From Asterionellopsis glacialis (Eukaryota > Bacillariophyta > Plagiogrammaphyceae > Rhaphoneidales > Asterionellopsidaceae), in contig WKLE02004070.1 of assembly GCA_014885115.2 (NCBI GenBank), positions 2,419 to 27,167 of the forward strand: a stretch of 24,749 nucleotides of DNA, given 5' to 3'. This document shows positions 9,380 to 17,808 of this stretch, one piece after another. Below the pieces are notes generated by a model, which ran no database searches, had not been told where the DNA came from, and saw nothing but the letters and a program-made list of their open reading frames with translations. The translations under genes and the position numbers were made by a program. Each line of letters begins with the position of its first letter. Position 1 is the stretch's first letter.

Positions 9380-11422
9380 CTAATACTGCAGAGCATCGTC
9401 AAATAGCCGGTAACTGTAACGGGCATCGTCACTTATCAAGAAACCCACTCTTTCCACAAGATGTTCAATTTGCTCATCGTTACACGTCATTTGTCCCTCG
9501 TGGCCCTTGGTGTCGGTCGACGCTCGTTTCTTGGAATGAAGTAAATCAATATCATAACTCTCGAGCCAAATCTCGAACACATTGTCTTCTTCTCGAGCAT
9601 GCGCCATTACGCGGGTTTCAACAAAAACTTGTTTACCAAACTCTTCCGACATGCGTCCCGTGATTTTTTCGGCGATTTCTAAATCAGTATCTGCGGCGGT
9701 GCATGCCACCACTAAATGTCCCCGGAATACCTTGTCAAACTCTTCGTCATCTGTCACTTTATACTGGAGATCTTTTCCCATGAATTCTTTGTACTCCTTG
9801 GCTTCTTCGTCAAGATCTTCCCCAAGTTCTTCTGCAAATTCTACGAGATCTTCTTGAGCATCGTCGTATGTTGGAACATCAGGGTGCTGAGGTGCCTCGA
9901 AGAAATCACTAAAGACATTGTCTTCATCCCTAAAGTCGTCATCGTCAAAATCTTTGCGGTCCCACTCTGGATTGTAGACATCAGTCATCCAATTTTCAAA
10001 TGCAGCCATACGGATCTCCTCTTCGTCAAGAGACTCGAGTGAAATGATGCCCGTCTCAGCCGGTGCTTTAGCAGGAATTTCATCGTATCCGAATCCAGCG
10101 TAATAGCGTTCTAGCTCTGAGATGTCAGCACTCTGGACGTCATCCCAACTCCAGTCGAAGGCTTTATCCCGGTCGCCTTCGTAACGTTTGTAGGTGAGAA
10201 GCTGGGGGTACCAGTGTTGGAACAAGATGGGAGCATTTCGGTTATGCTTCACTGCAGCCAACATTAAGTTTGTTACATTAAAATCAAGGTCGTAAAGGAG
10301 CCATTTGGTGGAATTGTACGCGCTACCACCAATCTCTTCAAGACAGGCTTCCATTTCGCTGAGAGTTTCGTTGTCGAGACCATCCCAGTCAAAGCCGTCT
10401 TCTTTCATAGTCACCTTATCCCACGATTCCAAGGTTTGTGCTTCTTTCATGGTCTTCCAAGCATCATCAAGATCTTGCATGTCTTTATCGGTGATCCCTG
10501 TGTTCTGTTCCAAGTAATTTACTTCTCCTTCTTCGTGAGTGGGGTACGGATCATCATCCATGAGATTGGATACAGTATCGATTTTGGCCTCTACATCAAT
10601 ACCCTCAATGTCCTCCTCTGAAAGAAGCATGCCTTTTGTATTGGCTTCGACCTGTTGCATAAAAGTTGTTTTATCAAACTCTGCAGCATCTCCATCCGAC
10701 ATTTTTTCCATGATAAACTGAAGAGCATCAAAGTCTTCATCTTCAGCCTGCTGCTCGCGGGCTTCAATTGAATGCTCCATTAATTCTTTTTGTTTGGTAT
10801 AGTTTGGATCACTTCCATCGTCTTCAAGTTCGTATACCTCTTCATCCCAATCTTCATCGTCAAAGTCCTCTTCCTCTTCGACTTCCTCATACTCATATTC
10901 TTCCTCTTCTTCGTACTCGGCTTCAATTTCTTCCCCTTCTTCTTCTTCTTCTTCTTCCACTAGCTCCTCATCATCGTCTTCGTCATCCTCGTCATATTCC
11001 GTATATTCTTCCTCGATCTCCTCCTCCTCGTCATCATCTTCGTCGTCGTCATCATCTTCTTCTTCATCGTCATAGAAATCATCATCTTCTTCAACGTCTG
11101 AATCATCCATTCCGTCATAGTCAAAATCATCTTCCTCTTCTTTTTTTGCTTTTGCGAATAGGATGGTTTTGTCCCGAGGAGTAAATGCCATAGGTGACGA
11201 TGGATTGATTTGTTCCATGGATACTCTGCTAGTAGTTGTGGTCGTAGTTGGGAGTTGGAATTTTTGGTATGGTCGGCGTTGATGATGATGATGATGATGA
11301 TGAATAAAGGAAAAGGAATGGATGCTATCTAACAATAACACTAAAGCTATACATCCCAGTGCTGCAGCTCCACTCCCATAATTTGATGAGCCATAATGCC
11401 TTAGTGATGAAGAGGCACCCAT
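9380..11422 (-). CDS. Very acidic secreted- or plastid-targeted-like protein of unknown function
   Basis: 680 residues from the ATG at 11422 (MGASSSLRHYG); a further in-frame ATG 20 codons upstream adds an unlikely leader. Residues 19-31 are hydrophobic (AAALGCIALVLLL) and end near IHS-FSF, resembling a signal peptide with Phe at +1, as in stramenopile plastid presequences. Seven histidines follow at 41-47. Residues about 95-215 are almost entirely Asp/Glu with scattered Tyr. The rest is still acidic but has normal composition, with many Trp and a folded-looking C-terminus (about 560-680) that contains HLVVACTAADTDLEIAEKIT and VFEIWLESYDIDLL. I do not recognise a family. Candidate roles for acidic plastid proteins (nucleoid or calcium binding) are guesses only. 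It is convergent with the cyclase gene, 181 bp away, and divergent from Cbf5. Confidence 0.85.
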   Translation of the reverse strand: MGASSSLRHYGSSNYGSGAAALGCIALVLLLDSIHSFSFIHHHHHHHQRRPYQKFQLPTTTTTTSRVSMEQINPSSPMAFTPRDKTILFAKAKKEEEDDFDYDGMDDSDVEEDDDFYDDEEEDDDDDEDDDEEEEIEEEYTEYDEDDEDDDEELVEEEEEEEGEEIEAEYEEEEEYEYEEVEEEEDFDDEDWDEEVYELEDDGSDPNYTKQKELMEHSIEAREQQAEDEDFDALQFIMEKMSDGDAAEFDKTTFMQQVEANTKGMLLSEEDIEGIDVEAKIDTVSNLMDDDPYPTHEEGEVNYLEQNTGITDKDMQDLDDAWKTMKEAQTLESWDKVTMKEDGFDWDGLDNETLSEMEACLEEIGGSAYNSTKWLLYDLDFNVTNLMLAAVKHNRNAPILFQHWYPQLLTYKRYEGDRDKAFDWSWDDVQSADISELERYYAGFGYDEIPAKAPAETGIISLESLDEEEIRMAAFENWMTDVYNPEWDRKDFDDDDFRDEDNVFSDFFEAPQHPDVPTYDDAQEDLVEFAEELGEDLDEEAKEYKEFMGKDLQYKVTDDEEFDKVFRGHLVVACTAADTDLEIAEKITGRMSEEFGKQVFVETRVMAHAREEDNVFEIWLESYDIDLLHSKKRASTDTKGHEGQMTCNDEQIEHLVERVGFLISDDARYSYRLFDDALQY
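10846..11118 (-). repeat. Asp/Glu-coding low-complexity tract
   Basis: On the plus strand this is an irregular run of TCT, TCC, TCG and TCA triplets, which on the minus strand reads as GAA, GAG, GAC and GAT codons for the acidic block of the protein above. All four codons are mixed, so the tract is selected at protein level more than being a pure microsatellite. Confidence 0.8.
11281..11303 (-). repeat. Trinucleotide repeat coding for seven histidines
   Basis: A pure GAT repeat on the plus strand (CAT on the minus strand) encodes consecutive His residues directly after the predicted signal peptide of the acidic protein. Such a pure repeat is likely to vary in length between alleles. Confidence 0.8.
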
Positions 11423-11637
11423 ATTGTGTATGTGTGTATGTATGTAATATGTTATTGTGTTGGAAAAGCCAAATATATACAAATCAAACCAAGATGTAGG
11501 TTTGTTGAAATTAAAAAAAGAAGTTCTGTGCTAGACAAAAGAATTATGGCTGAAGTATTCCACAAATCACCCAAAAAATCTTTTTCTTTTTGGAATGTAA
11601 ACGTATCTCTTGGATATCTTTTCTTTTATCAGAATAG

Positions 11638-11700
11638 NNNNNNNNNNNNNNNNNNNNNNNNNNNNNNNNNNNNNNNNNNNNNNNNNNNNNNNNNNNNNNN
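11638..11700. other. Assembly gap (63 N)
   Basis: Unresolved bases. The right flank opens with a TG-rich stretch (GTGTGTTCTGTGTG), so the gap may hide a simple repeat. The true distance is unknown. Confidence 0.95.
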
Positions 11701-11759
11701 CGTGTGTTCTGTGTGAAGGAAAAAAAGCAAGGGGTGCTGTGGTCCGCGTCTTGATGGGT

Positions 11760-11771
11760 TGACGAACGTCA
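11760..11771. promoter_or_regulatory. Inverted TGACG-AA-CGTCA site
   Basis: Two TGACG half-sites face each other with a 2-bp spacer; the right half contains the hexamer ACGTCA. TGACG is the core bound by bZIP factors of the CREB/TGA type. It lies about 470 bp upstream of the Cbf5 start codon. Confidence 0.45.
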
Positions 11772-11884
11772 GACATCTAATCCATTGGGTTATGAGGGAT
11801 ATTTTTGGAATTTCTATACAGAAATTTTGATAGTGAAAAATTGAGGATGCAAAAGCCAAACGGTCGAGCGAGCCAGTCAAGCCT

Positions 11885-11909
11885 CAATGACGCAATATTG
11901 ACGTCATTG
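11885..11909. promoter_or_regulatory. Nested palindrome with full CRE (TGACGTCA)
   Basis: Arms CAATGACG (11885-11892) and CGTCATTG (11902-11909) are perfect inverted repeats. The spacer holds a second palindrome, CAATATTG (11893-11900). A full TGACGTCA lies at 11899-11906 and TGACGC at 11888-11893. In the diatom Phaeodactylum, TGACGT, ACGTCA and TGACGC are the CO2/cAMP-responsive elements of the carbonic anhydrase promoter PtCA1 (from memory). A role here is inferred. Confidence 0.5.
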
Positions 11910-12237
11910 CATTAATGGAGATGAGTGAAAGATGAAAAAGTCCACATACTGACTGTCCGTCTGTGTTGACACCCCAGAATTCCTGATGAGACAGGTGAGG
12001 CGGACAGGAGCAGAACTCCAACCATCAATCTACTTTTCTCCATCTTTTCCCATCAGCACCGATCTCGCTTCGGATTGGAAGGATCTGCTCTCTGTGATAT
12101 GAGATATTGTGCTCACCAACAACAGGGAGAGTTGACATCAAGACTTGTCTTGTCAATATTCCAGAGTCAAGAGTACAGGTAGCATCTTCTGTTCTTTGTC
12201 AACCGTCTTTTAGAACAACAAACTACTACAATATACA

Positions 12238-13850
12238 ATGGGTGGTTCAGGTGTGTCAAATCGTGTGGGAAGGAAGGAAATGAGGGATTGCTATACGCAT
12301 TGTGGGCAGCACCACGCGTTGTGCTCACATTTTCTTCTCGCTGCTGCATACGACTGTATCGAAATTTTTGTTAGCTAACTTTTTTCGCAAACTTCCTCTT
12401 TTTTTGTTCCGTAATAATTATAGAAAGGAAAAAGAAGCGCAAGGCATCGGATGGATCAGCTGTTGTAGAAACATCGGCAGGAGCTATCATCCAGCCGTCT
12501 TCTTCTACACCCAAGTTGGATACATCGAAGTGGCCGCTATTGCTCAAGAATTATCATGAGCTTCATGTTCGAACTTCTCATTATACTCCTCTTCCAACTG
12601 GCTCATCCCCCTTGGCAAGAGATTTAAAACAGCATTTAAGTTATGGTGTTATTAACCTTGACAAACCTGCCAACCCATCCTCTCACGAGGTTGTTAGTTG
12701 GATTAAAAGGATTTTGCGTGTGGAAAAGACAGGACATTCCGGTACCTTGGATCCAAAAGTTACAGGTTGTTTGATTGTGTGTCTTGATCGTGCCACACGT
12801 TTAGTCAAGGCGCAACAAAGTGCTGGTAAAGAATACGTTAGTGTTGTCCGACTCCATTCTGCAGTAGATGATGCCAAGGTACTACACCGTGCGGTCGAAA
12901 CCTTGACAGGTGCACTCTTCCAACGTCCTCCTCTTATTTCAGCAGTCAAACGGCAGCTTCGAGTCCGAACCATTTATGAGTCCAAACTATTGGAATTCGA
13001 TCAAAAACGTAATCTTGGTATTGTTTGGGTCAAGTGCGAGGCTGGAACATATATTCGTACTCTCTGTGTCCACCTTGGATTGCTAGTAGGAACTGGAGGG
13101 CACATGCAGGAGCTTCGTCGAGTCCGTTCAGGTGTATTGGGTGAATCGGACAATTTGGTCACCATGCATGATGTTATGGATGCTCAACATGTCTATGATA
13201 CTACCAAGGATGAAAAGTATCTACGAAGATGCATCATGCCTCTTGAGGTATTACTCACCAACTACAAGCGCATCGTTGTGAAGGATTCAGCTGTCAACGC
13301 CATTTGCTATGGTGCCAAACTTATGATTCCAGGATTGTTACGATTTGCAGATGGTATTGAAGTCAATCAAGAAGTTGTATTAATGACCACCAAGGGAGAA
13401 GCTATTGCTGTGGCAATTGCTCAAATGACAACAGCCGTGATGGCAACAGTCGATCATGGTGTTGTCGCCAAAATCAAACGTGTAATTATGGAAAGAGATG
13501 TTTACCCAAGACGATGGGGATTGGGACCCATGGCACAACGGAAAAAGTCTCTCATAAAGGAAGGCAAGCTTGACAAGCATGGAAAGCCTAACGCAAATAC
13601 ACCATCCGACTTTTTGAATTCCTATAAGGAATTGTCGGCAAAAGTACCAGGACTTGCTGGTAATGGAGCCGCTGCTACTGCAGCAGCAACACCTGCAAAG
13701 CCTGATTCGGAAATGAAGGATGCTGATACACCAAAAGCAGAAAATGGGGGGGATGATGATGACAAAATGGAAGAAGAAACTCCACGCAAAAAAGAGAAGA
13801 AGGAGAAAAAGAAAAAGAAGGACAAGAAGAAGAAAAAGGAAAAGGCGTGA
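12238..13850 (+). CDS. CBF5: Dyskerin/Cbf5, H/ACA snoRNP pseudouridine synthase
   Basis: Exons 12238-12250 and 12424-13850 give 479 residues. The first exon encodes only MGGS plus one base; the join gives [15 protein letters not shown], a basic nucleolar-type leader. [12 protein letters not shown] at 36 onward and [17 protein letters not shown] match dyskerin closely. The TruB-type catalytic motif is [12 protein letters not shown] with D114 as catalytic aspartate. A PUA domain follows ([19 protein letters not shown] onward), then [20 protein letters not shown]. The tail is a Lys/Glu-rich [19 protein letters not shown] stretch, as in yeast Cbf5. The enzyme isomerises uridine in rRNA and snRNA under H/ACA guide RNAs in the nucleolus, with Nop10, Nhp2 and Gar1, and in some lineages binds telomerase RNA. 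Length and motifs are full, so the gene looks intact. Confidence 0.96.
12251..12423 (+). other. Cbf5 intron (173 nt) after a 13-nt coding exon
   Basis: Donor GTGTGT and acceptor AATTATAG. It contains a small hairpin with arms AGCAC and GTGCT near 12308-12325. I looked for an H/ACA snoRNA inside, but no convincing two-hairpin structure with an ANANNA box was visible. Confidence 0.82.
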
Positions 13851-14000
13851 ATATAATTAATGCGCGTACGTAGTACTCTTTCTCTTCTCTTTACATATAT
13901 CATAATTAAAAAATAAATAGGCTTAATCATTATTTACTTTTTATGATTTGAATATGCACTTGCATTCACTAGCATTTGGCGCCATCGTGATGCGGGGAGA

Positions 14001-14249
14001 ATGAGGACGCGGGGTGATTATTTTTCTTTTATCTACAGCTGTAGCATTCAGCATCAGATCACTCTCTTACCAAGGATATTCAGTATTCAAAAGATTTCTA
14101 CGAATAGACCTTGTCAAGGTAAAACCCACTGTGAAGATCCCTATCATGGGCCTCCTCCAGATTTAAAACATTTCACGGGTGCCCTTGACTTCACGGTTGT
14201 GGGACTTTTAGAGCAAGAAATGCGTTACAGGCCTTACGTCAATACTTGA
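14001..14249 (+). CDS. Possible small protein gene, start uncertain
   Basis: The frame runs from the ATG at 14001 to the stop at 14247-14249 (82 residues). The N-terminal half is basic and hydrophobic, like a mitochondrial presequence; the C-terminal half (CEDPYHGPPPDLKHFTG, LDFTVVGLLEQEMRYRPYVN) has the composition of a real folded peptide. I do not recognise it. The start may instead lie in an upstream exon: an ATG near 13954 (MHLHSLAFGAI) followed by GTGATG could splice to an ATTCAG acceptor in the right phase. It ends convergent to clathrin light chain, 128 bp away. Confidence 0.4.
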   Translation: MRTRGDYFSFIYSCSIQHQITLLPRIFSIQKISTNRPCQGKTHCEDPYHGPPPDLKHFTGALDFTVVGLLEQEMRYRPYVNT

Positions 14250-14377
14250 AGAGCTGAAATGCTCGAAAATAACTAAAAATTAAATCTGTAGGTCTCGCTA
14301 CTGCATGAGTCAAACTTGCTTGAAACTTTTATTTTAAACTTTTTCTAGGGGAAAGAAATACAAAACGAGAAACACGC

Positions 14378-15037
14378 TTAAGCACCAAGTGTCACAGCTC
14401 TGGTGGTATCGTTCTTAAGAGTAATTAGGACATCCTTCATGCGCCCAACATCAGCTGATCCTTCAGCTGAATCATGGGAAAGTTCCACCATTTTGCAGAC
14501 ACGCTGCCAAGAGTTGTCATTTTCCAAATCAGCTTCAATTGCCTCGAGCTTTTCTTGTTCATCCGATCGGTTCTTGGCCATTCGACTTTCGCGCTTTGCT
14601 TCATTTTGTTGCTTGAATTCTTCCAATGAGGCTTGAGCAGCTTCAAGGAATTCAGCCTTTTGAGCATTCTCTGCATCCTTGCGTTCCTTGAGGGTCTCCT
14701 GCCACCCTTCGTTCCACAATTGCATAGGGGATGGACCGACTGGTTCGGCAGGTTCCACAGGTTCTTCCTCCACAGTTTCCGGAGCTGTTTCCTCCGGAGG
14801 AGCACCCAAAACAATGGGAGCAGTTTCATCAACGTTTCCCAAGAAGGCGTCAGGAGCATCGTCTGCGGGAGGAGCAGCAAAGTCAGCACCGAATGCATCG
14901 CCTTCGACAGGATAAGAAGGAGGCATTTCACCGTCAGGTCCAGGAACGATGAACACATCACCCATATCACCATCAGCGGGTTCGCCCTCGAGGGGTGCTT
15001 CGGGTTCAGGGTTGGGGGGCATTGCAAAGTCCGCCAT
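14378..15037 (-). CDS. CLC1: Clathrin light chain
   Basis: 219 residues from the ATG at 15037 (MADFAMPPNP), which sits in a good start context (CCAACCATGG). The N-terminal half is acidic and Pro/Ala-rich, without predicted fold. From residue 105 onward (PMQLWNEGWQETLKERKDAE) it becomes a charged continuous helix, the heavy-chain-binding coiled coil. The C-terminus has WQRVCKMVEL and a short end after VLITLKND, as in other clathrin light chains. Light chains bind the clathrin heavy-chain hub and regulate coat assembly at the plasma membrane and trans-Golgi. Divergence of this family is high, so the call rests on architecture plus the C-terminal W-RV motif. It is divergent from presenilin with about 216 bp between start codons. 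Confidence 0.85.
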   Translation of the reverse strand: MADFAMPPNPEPEAPLEGEPADGDMGDVFIVPGPDGEMPPSYPVEGDAFGADFAAPPADDAPDAFLGNVDETAPIVLGAPPEETAPETVEEEPVEPAEPVGPSPMQLWNEGWQETLKERKDAENAQKAEFLEAAQASLEEFKQQNEAKRESRMAKNRSDEQEKLEAIEADLENDNSWQRVCKMVELSHDSAEGSADVGRMKDVLITLKNDTTRAVTLGA

Positions 15038-15253
15038 GGTTGGAGTCAATGTAGTAGGATATCGCGGTGGACACAGTCGACAATGCCTGCAATTGGGTCA
15101 CGGCACGGTCGGAGGCGCTCAAGCTTCTAAGTATCACAGGATCCCGTACAACTTCTACGGGGAAAGAAAAAGATCGTGGTGGAAAAACATATTTTCGCGA
15201 CCGTTGAGAATTTAACTGCTTGTATATGCAGCCCCAATGCTGCATTGGAGATC

Positions 15254-17365
15254 ATGATAGGGAGTGTATCCCCGACCCAGATCGGCGACAACCATATCGA
15301 GCAACACCCCCACGCAGAGATAAAGAAGAAACAGTCCTCCGGCAATGGCATGAGTTCGAATGCCTCGTTGGAGCTAACTTCATTGACAAACAACACCACT
15401 AGTATTGATAACGCAATGCAAACCTCTGAAGACTCTAATCTGACGAGTCCTTACCACCTTCAAGACAGTCCACGTGGGTCAAACACGAGCACCAATATGC
15501 AGAGCATTCCACAGGAAGACACCGACTATGATGACAATGATGACAGCACCACATCTTCCGAGGGAGACTTGGATATGTCGATTTCGGAACTGCTCTATAG
15601 TTCATCGTCATTCCATGCTATTGTGAAACCCGTCACACTCACCATGACGTTAGCGGCGTTAGCTGTTATTTTCATCAATGATGAGCAAACCATTGCACAG
15701 GGAGAACAGCAATTGGCAGAAGCGTACACAGTTTGGACTCCAAGCGATTCAGACGGAACGGGCAAGACTTTAGCTCTTAGTTTGGCCAATGGTCTTGTAA
15801 TGGTTTGTGTCATTGGTTTGATGACCTTTGGTATTGTCTTGCTATACAAATTCCGATGTATGAAATGCCTAATTGGGTACATGATATTCTCTTCGGGAAC
15901 TCTTTTGGGGTTGCTTGGAGGTCAACTTTTCGACACGGCGATTGAAATCTACGGAGTTCCTATTGACAAATTCAGTTTCTTTTTCTCCATCTACAACTTT
16001 TGTATCGTCGGTGTCCTCGCCATCTTTTGGTCCGTCGGAATTCCCACCTATGTAACTCAAGGGTATCTCATTGCGACGTCAGTCATTTTAGCTTGGCAAT
16101 TGGCACATTTTGATGAATATACTTCATGGACTCTTCTTTTTATGTTGGCAATTTATGATTTATGTGCTGTTCTCACTCCTTGTGGGCCTCTCAAGGCATT
16201 GGTAAACTTAATGTCTCAGGATGACTCTCCGGAAATGCCAGGATTGCTTTACGAGGCGGAGCTTCCTCCGGAAACACAACGCCCAGGTGTGCCATCCCGT
16301 GCAAACAGTCGTGCTTCCTCGGGCAGAAATAGTACGTCGACGTCTCGACAGAATAGCAGTGCAGGTACCAGTAATCCTGGCAACACGTCGACAGCGTCCA
16401 CAGCCGCTGTGCCTAATACTGCTGCTGCAGCTTCCTCCTCGCGTTCGGAGGCTTCTAGTCTTCCTGCGTCGTCGACAATGGATTCTGCTTCAGAAGCTGC
16501 TAACAATGCAGCAGCTGAAACAACAGCAAATACCGCGGCAACAGAAACTACTACTAATATAGCAAGGTCCACCACCCCTGCTAGTGAAGATGAGCACGTG
16601 ACAGCCGTGATACCTTTGGCTCTTGCTCGTGTGTACAACTTACCTGTCATTTCATGGGCTGCATCAAGGACCCCTGCTTCCACACCTAGTAGAAGTAGAA
16701 GCAGGGACACTGGTGTTAGTACCTCACCGTTGCTCGAAGAGCCCACGTCTCCTCCAGTGACGGCAGCTACGGCAGGAGCATCAATTTTATTGCGCATTCC
16801 CGAAAACCCATCTCCCGCAGAGTTAAAACGAGATGTCGTCGTACAATTGCCCCAAAATGGAGGGCGGATTGAAAGGCTAAATAGGGGACGTAAGCGCGTC
16901 TACCTAGAACGGGACAAGCATGGAAATCCTAAACGAACACTATGGGTCGACCGTGATGGCAAAGTATTTGCTGAATCAGACGATGATGATGATGATTCCG
17001 AAGACGGAAAGAGTCGAAATTCTATCCGCCTTGGTTTGGTACGTTATTTGACGACTTGCGAGTTTTCTCAGTTATTTTATATGCCATGGTCTAACGACTA
17101 TTGTTTCTCGGTATTACAGGGTGATTTTATCTTTTATTCAGTATTAGTTGGCAAGGCCGCTATGTACAGTTTTACAACATTTGCGGCATGTACACTTGTT
17201 ATTTTGGCTGGTCTCGGTGGTACTCTAGTGCTTTTGTCTGTGTATCATCAAGCATTGCCTGCACTCCCAATTTCGATTTTCCTTGCCATCTTTTTTTATC
17301 TGCTAACAAGGATGGTTATTGAACCATGGGTAGAAGGAGTTTTGCATAATCCATATTATGTATAA
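15254..17365 (+). CDS. PSEN: Presenilin, intramembrane aspartyl protease (gamma-secretase catalytic subunit)
   Basis: Exons 15254-17038 and 17120-17365 give 676 residues; human presenilin is 467. After a Ser/Asn-rich N-terminus come membrane segments beginning VKPVTLTMTLAALAVIFIND and LVMVCVIGLMTFGIVLLYKF. The first catalytic aspartate is D302 in LAIYDLCAVL; the second is D597 in LGLGDFIFYSVLVGKA, formed across the intron. The PALP motif is at 642-645, near the C-terminus. All hallmark elements are present, so activity is plausible. The extra length is a hydrophilic, Ser/Thr/Ala-rich loop (about 325-590) between TM6 and TM7. The first in-frame ATG is 15254; 15350 is a possible alternative. 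Cleavage substrates in algae are unknown to me; partners nicastrin, APH-1 and PEN-2 would be expected elsewhere. Confidence 0.95.
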   Translation: MIGSVSPTQIGDNHIEQHPHAEIKKKQSSGNGMSSNASLELTSLTNNTTSIDNAMQTSEDSNLTSPYHLQDSPRGSNTSTNMQSIPQEDTDYDDNDDSTTSSEGDLDMSISELLYSSSSFHAIVKPVTLTMTLAALAVIFINDEQTIAQGEQQLAEAYTVWTPSDSDGTGKTLALSLANGLVMVCVIGLMTFGIVLLYKFRCMKCLIGYMIFSSGTLLGLLGGQLFDTAIEIYGVPIDKFSFFFSIYNFCIVGVLAIFWSVGIPTYVTQGYLIATSVILAWQLAHFDEYTSWTLLFMLAIYDLCAVLTPCGPLKALVNLMSQDDSPEMPGLLYEAELPPETQRPGVPSRANSRASSGRNSTSTSRQNSSAGTSNPGNTSTASTAAVPNTAAAASSSRSEASSLPASSTMDSASEAANNAAAETTANTAATETTTNIARSTTPASEDEHVTAVIPLALARVYNLPVISWAASRTPASTPSRSRSRDTGVSTSPLLEEPTSPPVTAATAGASILLRIPENPSPAELKRDVVVQLPQNGGRIERLNRGRKRVYLERDKHGNPKRTLWVDRDGKVFAESDDDDDDSEDGKSRNSIRLGLVRYLTTCEFSQLFYMPWSNDYCFSVLQGDFIFYSVLVGKAAMYSFTTFAACTLVILAGLGGTLVLLSVYHQALPALPISIFLAIFFYLLTRMVIEPWVEGVLHNPYYV
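17039..17119 (+). other. Presenilin intron (81 nt), in frame and stop-free
   Basis: Donor GTACGT and acceptor ATTACAG. Removing it fuses RLGL to GDFIFYSVL, the family's LGLGD motif. Its length is 27 codons with no stop in the exon frame, so retention would insert 27 residues immediately before the catalytic GD. Confidence 0.92.
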
Positions 17366-17808
17366 GAATAGGCATTTAAAGTCTAGAGAGAATAGTGTAT
17401 ATTCAAGACAACTTTGCTGAAATAATTCACCGTTTTCTTTAGCTATGATTTTCAAGAAAAGAAACTTGCATGAAGAGACAACAATATTTGTAGAAATAAT
17501 AAAAACATGATGACTTTTTGAAGTGTGTTCTTGTGTTGTATTTGTGGCAGTTCATAAAAGTAATAATTTCCTGATCTCGAAGTGGCTTACGTTACACTCT
17601 CTATCATTTTGGTAGATTCACTCCCCATCTATTCGTAAGCTCAACGTGTGATACGTCCCCAGGGTACATCTCCGTTGGTTTACTATGACTACGTTTGATT
17701 CTACGGAGCAACTACGAAGTAACAATACTCTGTACGTTACTTGTGTCGAGAGAGTTGAGAACTATCGGCAGCGCCCGATCTTCCTGTTCATAACGATCAA
17801 CTTCGACC
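17366..17808. other. Intergenic region, 3' end of presenilin and 5' region of COX6a
   Basis: No convincing gene. It contains A/T-rich 3'-flank sequence of presenilin (AATAATAAAAAC near 17496) and then the promoter and 5' leader of COX6a. A short open frame from 17685 crosses the COX6a start and intron, so I read it as chance. Confidence 0.5.

Larger units (their letters stand above)
11423..12237. promoter_or_regulatory. Divergent promoter region of the acidic-protein gene and Cbf5, with gap
   Basis: About 0.8 kb between two divergent start codons, broken by a run of N. No convincing gene lies here; short open frames crossing the N run are not meaningful. The half next to Cbf5 has a cluster of TGACG/CGTCA motifs, given separately. 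Confidence 0.5.

Noticed and set aside
11426..11880. Open frames crossing the N run
   Set aside because: They include unknown bases and have no domain; they are artefacts of the gap.
12251..12423. snoRNA inside the Cbf5 intron
   Set aside because: One short hairpin exists but no second hairpin or ANANNA box, so no H/ACA RNA is called.
14403..15130. Long plus-strand frames across the clathrin light chain gene
   Set aside because: They are antisense shadows of a Glu/Ala-rich coding region.
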